This document shows positions 15,350-25,238 of a stretch of 64,000 nucleotides of DNA, in pieces. The notes below the pieces were generated by a model. It had not been told where the DNA came from. It worked only from the letters and a program-made list of their open reading frames with translations, and searched no databases. Source of the stretch: Sphingobacterium chuzhouense (GTDB taxonomy: Bacteria > Bacteroidota > Bacteroidia > Sphingobacteriales > Sphingobacteriaceae); the NCBI RefSeq assembly GCF_014692525.1, contig NZ_JACNYL010000001.1, forward strand, positions 1,364,001 to 1,428,000, in the 5' to 3' direction. The stretch's first letter is position 1; each line of letters opens with the position of its first letter. The position numbers and the translations under genes were made by a program.

Positions 15350-17671
15350 ATGTCAATATTATTCGATACAAAGCAATACATTTTGCTGATAGGTACGGTA
15401 TTCTTCTTATTCAGCAACCAGCTCTATGGACAGACTTCGACAGCTATACAAGGTAAAGTGAACAATACGAGCAAACAACCTATACAGGGGGTAACGGTCG
15501 AACTTGTCGGACAGAACCAAAGCACCATAACCGATGAAAGCGGTATATTCCGCTTTGCTGCTCCGGCAGGTATATATACCATCCGTATCAGTATGATGGG
15601 CTACGAAAGCAAAACCATTGAAAACCTGTTCGACAAAGACCATTTTCCGATGTTTGTGCTGGAAGCAAATGCCGTTGGTCTGGGTGAGGTCGTCATTACG
15701 GCCACCCGTACCGAAAAAAATGTGGATGATATTCCTTTGCCTGTAACCATTATTGGCAAAGAAGAAATACAGCAGAAAGCGATGTTACGGCTGGACGAGG
15801 TACTTGCCGAACAGCCCACCATCATACTTGTCGAAGACCACGGGACAGGCATACAACTCCAGGGATTTGAAGCTAAGTATACGCTGATCTTGATAGATGG
15901 AGAACCCGTCATCGGCCGATCATCGGGGACATTGGAGCTTTCACGCATTACCATGAACAATGTGGAACGTGTTGAGATTTTGAAAGGGCCGTCATCTTCG
16001 CTGTATGGTTCGGAAGCGATGGCCGGAGTGGTCAATATCATTACCAAAAAGCCTTTAAGGGGCAGCCGGATGGGTACTTCGGTACGGTATGGCACGAACA
16101 ATGCTCTCGATATGTCATTGGACGGCAGCATAGGCGGGAATAAAACTTCTGTCTACGGCGCATTTAATCGCTTTAGCAGCAGTGGCTACAACTATGCCCG
16201 TGATAATTCATCCAACACGGTGCCACCTTTCCATGGATACACCGGAAATGTGAAAGTGGATTATAACATGACACCGAAACTGGAGCTGAAAATCGGTGTT
16301 AAATACAACGACGAACACGCCCAAGACCATTACATAACCAACACAGGCAGTAACGACCAACAGGTAACATCACAATTCCTACGAAGGGACATCGCTATTA
16401 CACCTAGTGCGATGTACCGCTATTCCGACATGCATACCACTTTTCTGAGGCTCAACCAATCTTTTTATAAAACGGACACTCGGATCAGCATCACGGAGGA
16501 CGGAAACCTTTACAGCCACGACTATTTCGATCAGAATTTTACAAGGGCGGAGTTGCAGCACGATTATAAGATCAACGATAGAGTGGTGGTAACAGCAGGT
16601 GGAGGAATTACCGATGAATGGTTAAAAGCGGTACGCTACGAAGATAAAAAAGAATTCATCGCCGGATTTGCTTATGCGCAGGCTGATGTGCGAATTTCCG
16701 ATCGCCTGAACTTCATTGCCGGAGTGCGTTTTGATGCCCACAATGTATATGCTTCACAGTTCAGCCCCAAGCTGGCGGCACAGTACAAAACTTTGTCATG
16801 GCTAACGGTACATGGTACTATGGGAAGTGGTTTCAAAGCACCCGATTTCAGGGAGCTTTATCTCAACTGGACAAATCCCACACAAGGGTATAGCGTGTTT
16901 GGAGCAGAAGACGCGGCGTACAAGTTGAACCGATTGGTAGAAGCAGGCGAAATAGCCGAAGTACTGTACGATCCCTCACTGATAAAAGCACTGGATGCGG
17001 AACGCTCATGGAACTATCAGGCGGGGATTAAACTACATCCGGGAACAGGTTTTGACGGCGGAATAAGCCTGTTCCGAAACCATGTCAACAACCTTATCGA
17101 AACCTTTGTAATAGCTACCAAGACCAATGGTAGGTCGGTCTACACGTATTCCAACCAGGAGAATGTTATCATACAGGGTGCGGAAGCCCATGTAGGCTAC
17201 AAATGGCGAACCCTGCATATCAAGACCGGAATTCAATACTTGGATGCAGTCAATAGAGATGTGCGGGACGCCATTAATGAAGGCAGAGGCTATTATACCC
17301 GGGATGCGAAGACAGGGAGTAGCCGATTAGTGAAGCCTGGCGAATATGGCGGTTTGCTCAATCGTTCCCGCTATACGGCCAATACAAGCATTATCTACAA
17401 TTGGACCAAGCCTGATTTGGACATTACCTTTCGCTGGGCATACCGCAACCGTTTCGGAGTGCGGGATATTGACGGCAACGGTATCTTGAACTTGGACGAA
17501 GAGTACGCTCCAGGTTATTCCATGTTCAATGCCTCTGCCGTAAAATCGTTTTTCAACAAGCGTTTTTCCGTATCGTTATCCACGGAAAATTTAGGAAATA
17601 TCAGACATACAGGGGTCGCTACCATGCCGGGAAGAATGTTTTTCATCGGTGCATCTTATAGAACAAAGTAA
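15350..17671 (+). CDS. TonB-dependent receptor, probable heme receptor (HmuR-like)
   Basis: 773 aa from the ATG at 15350, which gives a clear signal peptide ending near QLYGQ; the in-frame ATG at 15293 overlaps the PepSY gene. Domains: carboxypeptidase-regulatory-like (about 25-105), plug (about 115-225, with LYGSEAMAGVVNIITKKP), barrel to the C-terminus, with GSGFKAPDFRELYLNW, a FRAP-type sequence common in heme and colicin-type receptors. HmuY follows directly, and in Porphyromonas HmuR and HmuY work as a pair. Heme is therefore the likely ligand; the assignment rests on context as much as sequence. Confidence 0.82.
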   Translation: MSILFDTKQYILLIGTVFFLFSNQLYGQTSTAIQGKVNNTSKQPIQGVTVELVGQNQSTITDESGIFRFAAPAGIYTIRISMMGYESKTIENLFDKDHFPMFVLEANAVGLGEVVITATRTEKNVDDIPLPVTIIGKEEIQQKAMLRLDEVLAEQPTIILVEDHGTGIQLQGFEAKYTLILIDGEPVIGRSSGTLELSRITMNNVERVEILKGPSSSLYGSEAMAGVVNIITKKPLRGSRMGTSVRYGTNNALDMSLDGSIGGNKTSVYGAFNRFSSSGYNYARDNSSNTVPPFHGYTGNVKVDYNMTPKLELKIGVKYNDEHAQDHYITNTGSNDQQVTSQFLRRDIAITPSAMYRYSDMHTTFLRLNQSFYKTDTRISITEDGNLYSHDYFDQNFTRAELQHDYKINDRVVVTAGGGITDEWLKAVRYEDKKEFIAGFAYAQADVRISDRLNFIAGVRFDAHNVYASQFSPKLAAQYKTLSWLTVHGTMGSGFKAPDFRELYLNWTNPTQGYSVFGAEDAAYKLNRLVEAGEIAEVLYDPSLIKALDAERSWNYQAGIKLHPGTGFDGGISLFRNHVNNLIETFVIATKTNGRSVYTYSNQENVIIQGAEAHVGYKWRTLHIKTGIQYLDAVNRDVRDAINEGRGYYTRDAKTGSSRLVKPGEYGGLLNRSRYTANTSIIYNWTKPDLDITFRWAYRNRFGVRDIDGNGILNLDEEYAPGYSMFNASAVKSFFNKRFSVSLSTENLGNIRHTGVATMPGRMFFIGASYRTK

Positions 17672-17705
17672 TTCATTAAATAAATTATATAAAAATAACA
17701 AAGCA

Positions 17706-18302
17706 ATGATTAAACATCACATTTTTCAAAAAACGGGTTTATTTGCACTTATCCTTGGTCTTATTTTTACATCATGTAGCAAGAAAAATGACCCGGCTCC
17801 CGACGACGGTGACAATGTGCTGGAGATGGTTGCCATCAAAGACCTTAACGGTTTGGATAAAGGGCATGTGTGTTTCAGTTTAGAACAGAAGAAAGAAGTC
17901 GAGGAAAGTTCGAAAGACTGGGATATCAAATTCTCCGGTGCAACAATTAGTTTTGGTAACGGCGCAAGCGGCCAAATGGTAGAGGGTATTTTATCCTCCT
18001 ATATGACCGCTCCTGAAGATGGGTACAGCGCCTCAGGCATCACAGGCAATGGGTCATATTACACAAACACAACCTCGCAAACTGTTCCGAACCATGCTAT
18101 ACTGATGAAACCAGGAATACTTATCGTAGTAAAGACAGCAAAAGGTAGGTATGCAAAAATAGAAATGATTGGTTATTACAAAGGAAATCCTGATATAGCC
18201 ACTGCTGATTTTGCCGATATCCCTACCCGGAATGAGAAGTGGCCAAAACAGCACTATACCTTTAATTATGTATTACAACCCAACGGAACGAATAAGTTTT
18301 AA
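17706..18302 (+). CDS. HmuY-family heme-binding lipoprotein
   Basis: 198 aa from the ATG at 17706. Lipobox GLIFTSC is followed by a Lys/Asp-rich tether and the HmuY-type beta domain (KDWDIKFSGATISFGNGASG, a hallmark 'W-D-I-x-F' segment, then TVPNHAILMKP). HmuY proteins bind heme at the surface and pass it to a TonB receptor. The start at 17649 would give an extra non-signal segment and is less likely. It lies 34 nt after the receptor and closes the heme locus; the tRNA-Glu flank repeat begins about 130 nt further. Confidence 0.8.
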   Translation: MIKHHIFQKTGLFALILGLIFTSCSKKNDPAPDDGDNVLEMVAIKDLNGLDKGHVCFSLEQKKEVEESSKDWDIKFSGATISFGNGASGQMVEGILSSYMTAPEDGYSASGITGNGSYYTNTTSQTVPNHAILMKPGILIVVKTAKGRYAKIEMIGYYKGNPDIATADFADIPTRNEKWPKQHYTFNYVLQPNGTNKF

Positions 18303-18435
18303 GGGAAAAGCTAGCATAAATCAAAATCCGGATGTTCGTAAAAAAGAAACGGACAAAAGAGGAATTTATGGTTCTTCGGAGTAAACATAATTTATGGAAG
18401 AAAAAATGAAAGAAAACATTTCACCACAGGAGCAT

Positions 18436-18561
18436 GCTCATTTTTTATCGCGAATTGGCGCATATTTTGGTGTTTTGATCAAAAAAACGCTGCAAATATC
18501 TGATTTGCAGCGTTTCAATATTTTTTGATGTATTAAAAAGTAGCCCGTAGGGGAATCGAAC
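18436..18561. repeat. Left flank repeat: tRNA-Glu downstream region and 23-nt 3' end (att left)
   Basis: 18436-18479 matches 57977-58019 with a few substitutions, then both have a hairpin, and 18539-18561 is identical to 58083-58105, the 3' end of tRNA-Glu. After 18561 the match stops and no tRNA follows. This is the left junction of the element. The stretch 18303-18435 holds nothing I can identify. The hairpins differ in base pairs but both pair perfectly, so the two copies have diverged under constraint. Confidence 0.75.
18486..18514 (-). terminator. Hairpin of the left tRNA-Glu flank
   Basis: AACGCTGCAAAT (18486-18497) and its exact complement (18503-18514) around a 5-nt loop, with an A-run on the left that is a T-run on the minus strand. 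It corresponds to the tRNA terminator at 58032-58056 and is now separated from its tRNA by the element. Confidence 0.65.
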
Positions 18562-18611
18562 TCAATTCTTAACGGTCTAATTTTCAGTATCTTGTGTGGT
18601 AGTTGTCGGGA

Positions 18612-18626
18612 TACGCACCGAATTAC
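18612..18626. promoter_or_regulatory. Left copy of the 15-nt subterminal repeat (candidate arm site)
   Basis: TACGCACCGAATTAC occurs here, 50 nt inside the left att core, and again at 57962-57976 near the right end, where an inverted copy of its first 12 nt also lies at 57933-57944. Repeats at both ends of an element next to a lambda-type integrase usually are arm-type or accessory binding sites; that role is inferred. Confidence 0.5.
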
Positions 18627-18855
18627 CAACCTTTTGTTTGATGCAGATATTTACAAATCTTACATATCAAAAATACAAAAAAGAAACGGTAATATTCAAA
18701 ATAAAAGCGATAATCTCGCTATAATTTGGTTCGTGAAGCCATCGGCAAAGTAAAGCAAAGTTTGTTGGCGATCTAAAGAAAAATACGTTATCCGTTGCCT
18801 TCGTATAGCTGATAAAGGCCAACCCTTCGGGTCACCCTTTATAAAATTCGACACG

Positions 18856-19149
18856 TTATTTCTTCTTTTTGTCGGGCTTATGGACCGCGTCCTTCAGGGC
18901 TTTTCCGGCAGAAAACCTAGGTAGCTTTTTGGCCGCGATCTTCAGCGCAGCTCCGGTCTGCGGATTGCGCCCGGTACGGGCGGAGCGTTCCGTTACGGAA
19001 AAAGTTCCGAAACCGATAAGCGTTACCGCTTCCCCGTTCGACAATGATTTGGAGACTGCGCCTGTAAAGCTGTTAACGGCGCTTTCGGCCTGCGACTTAG
19101 TGAGTCCCGTTTCCCCCGCGATGTGGTTGATCAGATCTGCTTTGTTCAT
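18856..19149 (-). CDS. HU-family DNA-binding protein
   Basis: 97 aa from the ATG at 19149, the usual HU length plus a lysine tail; the upstream in-frame codons to 19176 add a non-family extension. MNKADLINHIAGETGLTKSQ and GFGTFSVTERSARTGRNPQTG are canonical HU helices and DNA-binding arm. HU bends DNA and helps recombinase complexes; a copy at the left end of an integrated element may assist excision or nucleoid packing of the element. The C-terminal PDKKKK adds charge. Confidence 0.9.
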   Translation of the reverse strand: MNKADLINHIAGETGLTKSQAESAVNSFTGAVSKSLSNGEAVTLIGFGTFSVTERSARTGRNPQTGAALKIAAKKLPRFSAGKALKDAVHKPDKKKK

Positions 19150-19885
19150 GATGAATCTGTATTTTGGATTTAACAATAGTTTAAAAGTAGTAAAAAGCCT
19201 CAGAGTATTAAAACTCGTGTTATTTATTTCTATATATAGTGCTGCACTATTGGTGAAGGCAATGAAGTCGATGGGTCAAGGCTTCGCGGCTAAGCCCTAT
19301 ACATCGGAACGGTTGAAATATCAGGCCCCTTTTACCCTAAATACAGCGCCCGATAGGGCAAGAGCCTGCGCGGAGCGAGGCAGGCCGCAAAAGTGTGGAG
19401 GCCATCCACGGAACACATGATTAAGCTACGGCCGCCATAGGGGCGGCAGTGAGATGTATTTATAATAGCTGGACAACCCCCGGGCAATATGTGTTTGGCA
19501 AGGTTCACTATCCCCTCTGCACTGGGAGGAGCTGACGCCAGTTCCCCTTAGCCAGTCCGACCTAAGTACATAGACGTCAGTCCTTGACGCCAGTGCTTTC
19601 CTGAATTTATCGATATCCTTTCCCAACCTTTTGAACAACCACAGTTCTGCATAGGTCGGACTTTCACAGACCTCATTACGGACCATTTAATGGATCCACG
19701 AGGACCCGTTCCGGTATTTTCCTGTCCAAGGGCCCCATATCGGTAAAACCGATCCTCCCGGGGGCACGATATAGTATCAAGACCTGAAAAGATCAACTGT
19801 TGCCTCCGATGGACGGACAGAGACCCGATCCGATCCTATGTTTGACAGACTTACCATAAAGCTTACCTCATAGTTGTCCTGGAGC
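19150..19885. other. Long stretch without a convincing gene; repeats and hairpins
   Basis: Short minus-strand frames (19426-19686, 19548-19796) have no recognisable domain. Structure is present: GCCTGC/GCAGGC hairpin at 19364-19385; an 11-bp inverted repeat AGTCCGACCTA (19554-19564) with TAGGTCGGACT (19652-19662); direct repeats TGACGCCAGT at 19533-19542 and 19585-19594. The region is GC-richer than its surroundings. It could hold a replication or transfer site, an RNA, or a decayed gene. Confidence 0.4.
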
Positions 19886-20533
19886 TTACCTGGCGGAATA
19901 GGTCCATTCCAAAATCTTGCTTACCGCTGCCCTGATCCTGTCCATTCCTTCCTTTGTTGAGACATCTATCTCACAGATCGTGCTGTTGGTATTTACTGAA
20001 TGCAGGACGAGGTAATTGATCCCCGAAAGCAGTATTGCTGAAATCGCCCGAAGATCCAGATCCTTCTCCCTGTGTTCCCTGTCGGCGAAAGTAAAGAACA
20101 GTGCGAGCATCTTTTCCCGCTCCCGGGCAACATGTGCCATGAGTTCCGATCTTTCAGAGATCTGCCAGGCAACAATCTTTTGCAATTCTCTATTTTTTTG
20201 AAGTAGGATAAGCTGGGTCAGTAACAGCGATTCCAGCAATTCCCTTGATCCGGACTTCTGAGTGTTCCCGAAGAACTCCATTGCTCCAATGGTAGCAGGG
20301 GACCAATAGTCCTTGCCCATAAAATAAGCCTCGATCAGTTTTTCCACCGATCCGAAATACATGGTCACAAGCTTTCGGTCCACGCCCGCACATTTTGAAA
20401 TGTTGCTGACTGTCAGTCCGGTATATCCCTTTTCCTCGAGGACCTTTCCCACTGAAATGATCATTTTGTTCATGGTGCGTTCCCTGTCGTGCTTTGCCCC
20501 ACTGTATTTTTTCCGCTGTTGCTTGATGGCCAT
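19886..20533 (-). CDS. TetR-like transcriptional regulator
   Basis: 215 aa. The N-terminal helix-turn-helix (about 20-68) reads MIISVGKVLEEKGYTGLTVS and ISKCAGVDRKLVTMYFGSVEKLIEAYF, the usual TetR layout. The C-terminal ligand domain is all helical and not classifiable. A second regulator in the element (44424-45032) has the same YFGSV-x-x-LIE-x-Y signature with 'K-x-x-x-x-YFGSV', so the two are paralogues of one Bacteroidota subgroup. It has no obvious target operon beside it. TetR proteins repress by binding short palindromes. Confidence 0.7.
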   Translation of the reverse strand: MAIKQQRKKYSGAKHDRERTMNKMIISVGKVLEEKGYTGLTVSNISKCAGVDRKLVTMYFGSVEKLIEAYFMGKDYWSPATIGAMEFFGNTQKSGSRELLESLLLTQLILLQKNRELQKIVAWQISERSELMAHVAREREKMLALFFTFADREHREKDLDLRAISAILLSGINYLVLHSVNTNSTICEIDVSTKEGMDRIRAAVSKILEWTYSAR

Positions 20534-20828
20534 GTCCTTTTGTTAGATGAAACTGACATTCAATTTAGCCAATCTCTTTTAATATGTCAAGCAAGGGGTT
20601 ATTGTTGTGCAGTCACTGGGCAAATACAGTGTTTTATCTCTGTTCTTAGGGAGTCAATAAACAAGTTGCCCAATCTTCTAGATTAATCGAGCACTTGGAC
20701 TTCGTTGATTAATAGGCCGAAATCTGATCATAATTACGGGGACGCAACAATAATATCAGGATTGAAGGAACGGTCAGAGAAATTGCCCCTAAAACTGGCA
20801 TAACCGTACAAAAAACCGTAAATTTAGA

Positions 20829-21631
20829 ATGGAAAGAATTATGGATACAAAAACGGTAAAAGGGGATTTCAGCTCTGGCAGAACCCTGGTCATGGGAGAC
20901 CTTCACGGGTCCCACCTGGCATTGAAGCAATGTCTGGAACGCTGCGGATTTGATCACGGAAATGATACCCTCATTCAGTTGGGTGACGTTGCCGATGGAC
21001 GGGACGGAGTCTACCAGTGTGTGGAAGAACTATTGGAAATTGAGAACCTTATGCAATCGCTGGGAACCATGACGTCTGGCTTCGGGAATTCATCGAGACC
21101 GATTTCCATCCTCATTATTGGAACCATGGAGGAAAGGATACCGTTATGTCCTACCTTCGGTGTGCCGGGGGCAATGGTGTCTGTTTTCCTTCGGGAAGCG
21201 GCTATAAGACTTCCCTGAATTCCTCCGATATACCTGCGGCGCACAGGCAATTTTTCAGCAGCCAGAAACCCTATCATATTGATAAGGAAAACAGGTGCTT
21301 CGTACATGGAGGGTTTGACAGGTACGCTCCTTTTATCGGACAGCCGGCAAACACCTATTATTGGGACAGGATGCTCTGGTCTGAAGCTATGGACTATCGG
21401 GAAATCGGGAACGGGAACGGTGGATTCCGGATGGAAACACCGTTCAAAGAGATCTATATCGGGCACACCCCAACGACCAACTGGGGTTCGGACCATCCGA
21501 TGCGAGCTTTTAATATTGTCAACATGGACACGGGCGCGGGTGGTACCGGACGTCTGAGCATTATAGATATCGATACGGGTGAATATTGGCAGTCCGATCC
21601 GATTTCCCTGCTCTATTCCGTTGGGTTCTAA
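20829..21631 (+). pseudogene. Frameshifted PPP-type metallophosphatase
   Basis: Two overlapping frames together make one calcineurin-like phosphatase of about 265 aa. The first frame gives TLVMGDLHGSHLALKQCLE and LIQLGDVADGRDGVYQC (GDxHG and GDxxDR-like motifs; the second has GDVADG). At about 21051-21057 the frame changes, and the other frame continues with IAGNHDVWLREF (GNHD motif), FVHGG and IYIGHTPTTNW. The gene lacks one base relative to an open frame. It may be a real loss of function, a slippage event or a sequencing error. Such enzymes hydrolyse phosphoesters with two metal ions. Confidence 0.7.
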
Positions 21632-21879
21632 GATAAGCAGATTTTCAAAGATTTAAAGGGGTTCCGATCACCCTAATGGATCAATAGAACTTACAATAGA
21701 TATGTCTATATTTTGATATCACTATTTCGAAAAGAAGAAAGTTTCTGAAACTAGGTGACAAGGGTGTATCACTATTTTTGTATACCCTGAACTTTTTTCA
21801 AGATGTTTGAGAAACCCGTGGTTTCTTACGGTGCAAGCATCTTCGCAGGCATAGGTTCGAAATTTTAAGTAAGGTAATA

Positions 21880-22398
21880 TTACTCCCGGATATCAAATTC
21901 TGCAAAAATTTCAAAGCTCTTACGCGTCTGCATATAGTCAGATTTTAAATAATGTTTCACGACCCTGTATCTGCCTGCGGTGTAATGGATCCGGTCTTTA
22001 TAGAGTTTCTTTGTGAAGGTTTCGGAACCGTCGGGCACTATCCGCCAGCCAAGGTCGGGAAACTCGATATCTTTTGGGGAGACAACCTTCCATCGATCTG
22101 CTTCAAACCTTTCGATACAGAAATGCAGTCCGGTAGTAATGGTATCGTTCGTATTATTGGTTATTTTTACCGTCATGCTACCAGGCAATGTCGATATTTT
22201 TAGGGTTTCTGGCAGGGCGGTTAACTCTACCGTCTTATCTGTACTGTCCGGCTCCTGAACCGTTGTACGGTTCGTACGGGACGCTCCATGGTCTCTGCTA
22301 TTATGGCCCTGCCCACAGCCCAGTATTAAGCTTGCTGATATGATAGAGATTGATAACTTTCCCATATATTTAAGATTTTGTACCAATAGCGGGATCAA
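21880..22398 (-). CDS. Lipoprotein with bacterial Ig-like domain
   Basis: 172 aa; a start at 22365 gives a cleaner lipoprotein signal (MGKLSISIISASLILGC), while the ATG at 22398 overlaps the upstream stop by 4 nt and suggests coupling. After a Ser/Thr/Asp-rich linker (about 33-60) comes one Ig-like domain with VKITNNTNDTITTGLHFCIE, W-K-V-V, and YTAGRYRVVKHYL, the pattern of Big_14-type domains. The exact role is unknown; probably anchored in the envelope. Confidence 0.6.
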   Translation of the reverse strand: MIPLLVQNLKYMGKLSISIISASLILGCGQGHNSRDHGASRTNRTTVQEPDSTDKTVELTALPETLKISTLPGSMTVKITNNTNDTITTGLHFCIERFEADRWKVVSPKDIEFPDLGWRIVPDGSETFTKKLYKDRIHYTAGRYRVVKHYLKSDYMQTRKSFEIFAEFDIRE

Positions 22399-22841
22399 TG
22401 ATTGGCCTCTACAGTAACGATTACCGTTTCTGCCGCTCCAAGTTTGGGAACCAGTGCGTGAAAGGTTATGTTGGGGGCTTCCGATGTTAGGTTCATCTTA
22501 ATTTTAACATTCAGTGTATATTTCCCGTTACAGTCTCTGGAATAGTCGTAGTCAATTTTTTCGACTCCACTGCTTAGCTGTTTTTTACCGATGATCAGAT
22601 CGTATTTTTCGAAATCCAATTCATCCGCACAACTGCCCGTGACCAGGTCGTCGAACTGTGCCTGAGAGCGGATAATAGAATGGTTATCCTTCAGGTCTAT
22701 CCCTAAAGACCGTTCGGTATGCTCGCATCCATACAGTGTTTCCATAGACTCCGTTCCGATCTTGGCAGAACGGCACTGTTCACTTTTAGTGCATCCAACC
22801 AGGAGCGTAACCAGCGAAATAATAACAAGAAAATTTTTCAT
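22395..22841 (-). CDS. Hypothetical lipoprotein
   Basis: 148 aa from the ATG at 22841 (MKNFLVIISLVTLLVGC, clean lipobox); the in-frame ATG at 22868 only adds residues before the signal. The mature part has five cysteines (EQC, YGC, GSC, RDC and the acylated one), and a beta-rich end. No family recognised. It overlaps the Ig-like lipoprotein gene by 4 nt, so the two are likely made together. Confidence 0.55.
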   Translation of the reverse strand: MKNFLVIISLVTLLVGCTKSEQCRSAKIGTESMETLYGCEHTERSLGIDLKDNHSIIRSQAQFDDLVTGSCADELDFEKYDLIIGKKQLSSGVEKIDYDYSRDCNGKYTLNVKIKMNLTSEAPNITFHALVPKLGAAETVIVTVEANH

Positions 22842-23137
22842 TGAACTGATATATAGGTTTAAAATCAATTTTAATCATCATATGATGATATAACGTTCAG
22901 AATTGATTGTTCGCTACAACAATACATGCCGAACGTGATATCTGTCGATAGATTAAAGTTGACCCAAGGCTTTTGTTGTTTTAAACATCTTCGATCTTGG
23001 TCAATTGAACCTCATATTACAAAAAGATGTCTCGGCCGTTTGGGCCGAAACGAGGTGTAGCCGCAAGCGGCGATAACTATTAAAGGACATCAACACCTTC
23101 CGATATACGAAACTTCATCCGGGATATCATTCGTCGA

Positions 23138-24895
23138 TCACTCTTCCAGCCTGCTCGCCAATAGACTTTCAGCCAGCATCATCGCTTTGCCCGCTGACGG
23201 ATGTTCGGTGATATCGACCAGGAGCGATGAGAATTCATCACTGACCGGGATCATCTTTTTTAGATCGCGTTCCAGGTGACGGCGGAATTTCTCCATGTCA
23301 TCCCCAAGGCGATGAAACCTCTGTAGCTCATGGTAGGCCGGACTCTCTTCCATTTCCTCCAACATCACCCTATAATTGTCCCTGTCTGAACGGAGGCCGA
23401 CGATCAGCCACCGGAGCCTTTCATCGTCCTGCCGGCCGATATAGTCCGGATCCCCGGCAAGATTTTCAGCTTCTATCTGTAACAGCGTCAGCAGGTCGTT
23501 TTGCTGGTAAGCGGCATCCAGTTCACGGACGATATCGCTCCGCAGTATCTCTCCCTCTTTTCCAAGATCCAGCGTATCGCAGAAGTGGTCCATTAGCCTC
23601 TGGTAAAGCTCAACGACCTCTTTCGGTCTGTCCTGTGCTGTCTCTCCTTTTATCTCGGACATACTCTTGAATCCAAAGGCCTCCCTGATCTGTTCCAACA
23701 GCAGGTTTCCGCTCCGCAGTGTTTCGTCCATCGGAGTCAGTTTGGGAGCGCCCGGTGGAAGGAACAGCGATAACAGGTCGGTCATTATATCGGCCCCCAT
23801 CGGAGCCGAGATATATGGCCTGCCCGACCATTCCACATAAAAATCCATCTCTTCCATAGCAGGCGAGCGCAGTGCGAATGCACTTTCGCAGGAACTTACG
23901 ATGGCCTGTTTTAGGATCTTCCTGTTTTTGGCAGGTATCTTTTTACTTTTGTGCCAACCGGCAAGAAGATATGCTGCCTTCATATATTCCTTCCCCAGTT
24001 TCTCGTGGGGAAGCCTGCTGATCGCTTCGGCGACTCCCTTCACCTCCTTGCCAAGCTCACGTTCCCGCCTCACGGTCTGTTTCAACCTGTCCGTTTCAGC
24101 CCGTAATGTATGGAGTTCCCCGAGCAGTCCGTTTCTGTCCTTTCCTTCCAGTTCGGACAATATTTCCTGCTCGGACGGAGATGGTTCGTAACGCCTATCG
24201 CCGGCGCTGTCTTCTTCGGATAGTTCTTCTTCTTCCGTATCCGGCCGGGGCTCTACCTCCACCTTTTCGCCGAGACACATCAGCAACAGGCAGTCGCATA
24301 GATAATGAAAACGCTCTACCGAGGTGCTTTTCGTGTCGATTTCTTCCAGCATGTTCCAGAGAAAACTATCCAGTTCACCTGAGCCGCTGAACACATACTG
24401 GTCAATGGGGCCGTTCCTTTCGGTCAGTGACTGATCGATGATATCCATGACGGCCTTTCTATCTGCCAGATGGGAAAGACATTCCGGTCGGACGTAAAGT
24501 TCGACCAGTGTATGCTCGTCTTCCATCAGCCGGTTCTCGGTAATGCGGTCTCCCTGCCAGAAGATCCGGTTGTCCATAAAGTCCAGCTGCAAACGTGTTT
24601 TCTCTTCCTGATAGCCGAAAGCCGCGCCTTTTCCTACATGTATCCGAAGACAGATGGCCGGCTCGGAAGGTTCGGTGATGAATGTTGCGGGCTGGGTAAC
24701 CGTGTACTGCCTGTAGCAGAACAGCCGGCCGATCCCGGCAGCACTCAGTGATCTGGTCTGCCAGCCCTTTCCCGCATCGCTAAGCTTACCTATATGAACG
24801 CTGCCTCTCGGATCAGGCTCGGGAAAATGAAAGGTTATCGGGGAACGTTGTTTTCCTTTCTTTCCATGGTAAATTGACAGTACGGTCTTTTTCAT
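23138..24895 (-). CDS. 585-aa protein: AraC-sensor-like N-terminus with a J-domain-like C-terminus
   Basis: No signal peptide or membrane segment. Residues about 25-210 (FITEPSEPAICLRIHVGKG, DEHTLVELYVRPECLSHLAD) resemble, by pattern and spacing, the N-terminal sensor of the divergent AraC protein at 25239, but no HTH follows. Residues about 215-245 are acidic (EEEELSEEDS), 250-300 read as coiled coil, and about 425-475 (PKEVVELYQRLMDHFCDTLD, then LDAAYQQNDLLTLLQIE) recalls J-domain-like helices lacking HPD. The function is unknown. Possibly a sensor linked to a chaperone-like module; this is inference from pattern only. Confidence 0.5.
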   Translation of the reverse strand: MKKTVLSIYHGKKGKQRSPITFHFPEPDPRGSVHIGKLSDAGKGWQTRSLSAAGIGRLFCYRQYTVTQPATFITEPSEPAICLRIHVGKGAAFGYQEEKTRLQLDFMDNRIFWQGDRITENRLMEDEHTLVELYVRPECLSHLADRKAVMDIIDQSLTERNGPIDQYVFSGSGELDSFLWNMLEEIDTKSTSVERFHYLCDCLLLMCLGEKVEVEPRPDTEEEELSEEDSAGDRRYEPSPSEQEILSELEGKDRNGLLGELHTLRAETDRLKQTVRRERELGKEVKGVAEAISRLPHEKLGKEYMKAAYLLAGWHKSKKIPAKNRKILKQAIVSSCESAFALRSPAMEEMDFYVEWSGRPYISAPMGADIMTDLLSLFLPPGAPKLTPMDETLRSGNLLLEQIREAFGFKSMSEIKGETAQDRPKEVVELYQRLMDHFCDTLDLGKEGEILRSDIVRELDAAYQQNDLLTLLQIEAENLAGDPDYIGRQDDERLRWLIVGLRSDRDNYRVMLEEMEESPAYHELQRFHRLGDDMEKFRRHLERDLKKMIPVSDEFSSLLVDITEHPSAGKAMMLAESLLASRLEE

Positions 24896-25238
24896 ATCCC
24901 GGGATATTTTAGGTCTACATATTCAATCGAACCTTAAAGCTAACCAATAAAAAAGGGACGCGGAAATATTTAACCTACCAAAATGCCAAAAACGGTTACA
25001 TAATTATTGCTTTAAATAAACCTTGATGGAAGCATGGTCTGTATATTTATCAGTAAAAGTATAGACAGAAAATATAGCCGATCCTAAAGATATAGTTGGA
25101 TTCTGACAACCAGAGATATCGTTCGTGGTGTTCAAAATGCATTTCAAGGTGGTAAAACCTCATTTCGTCGAAAAAATTTGAAAAACAGATTAAAAAATAT
25201 TAGTTTAATGGTTTTAACCTCAGTTTTGTCTGAACAGT
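24896..25238. other. Divergent intergenic region, 343 nt
   Basis: AT-rich spacer between the minus-strand 585-aa gene and the plus-strand AraC gene. It probably holds both promoters. I see no strong inverted repeat or RNA gene in it. Confidence 0.4.

Noticed and set aside
1..18435. Left metal/heme block as a second tandem integrative element
   Set aside because: The flank repeat at 18436 could mark its end, but there is no integrase, relaxase or second tRNA copy; simple chromosomal location fits as well.
18394..18528. 44-codon plus-strand frame over the left tRNA flank repeat
   Set aside because: Runs through the terminator hairpin; the equivalent right copy has no corresponding frame.
18869..19420. 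Plus-strand ORF overlapping the HU gene
   Set aside because: It is antisense to a clear HU protein and has no domain of its own.
19426..19796. Two overlapping minus-strand frames of about 85 aa
   Set aside because: No recognisable motif; they could be a decayed gene but nothing supports calling one.
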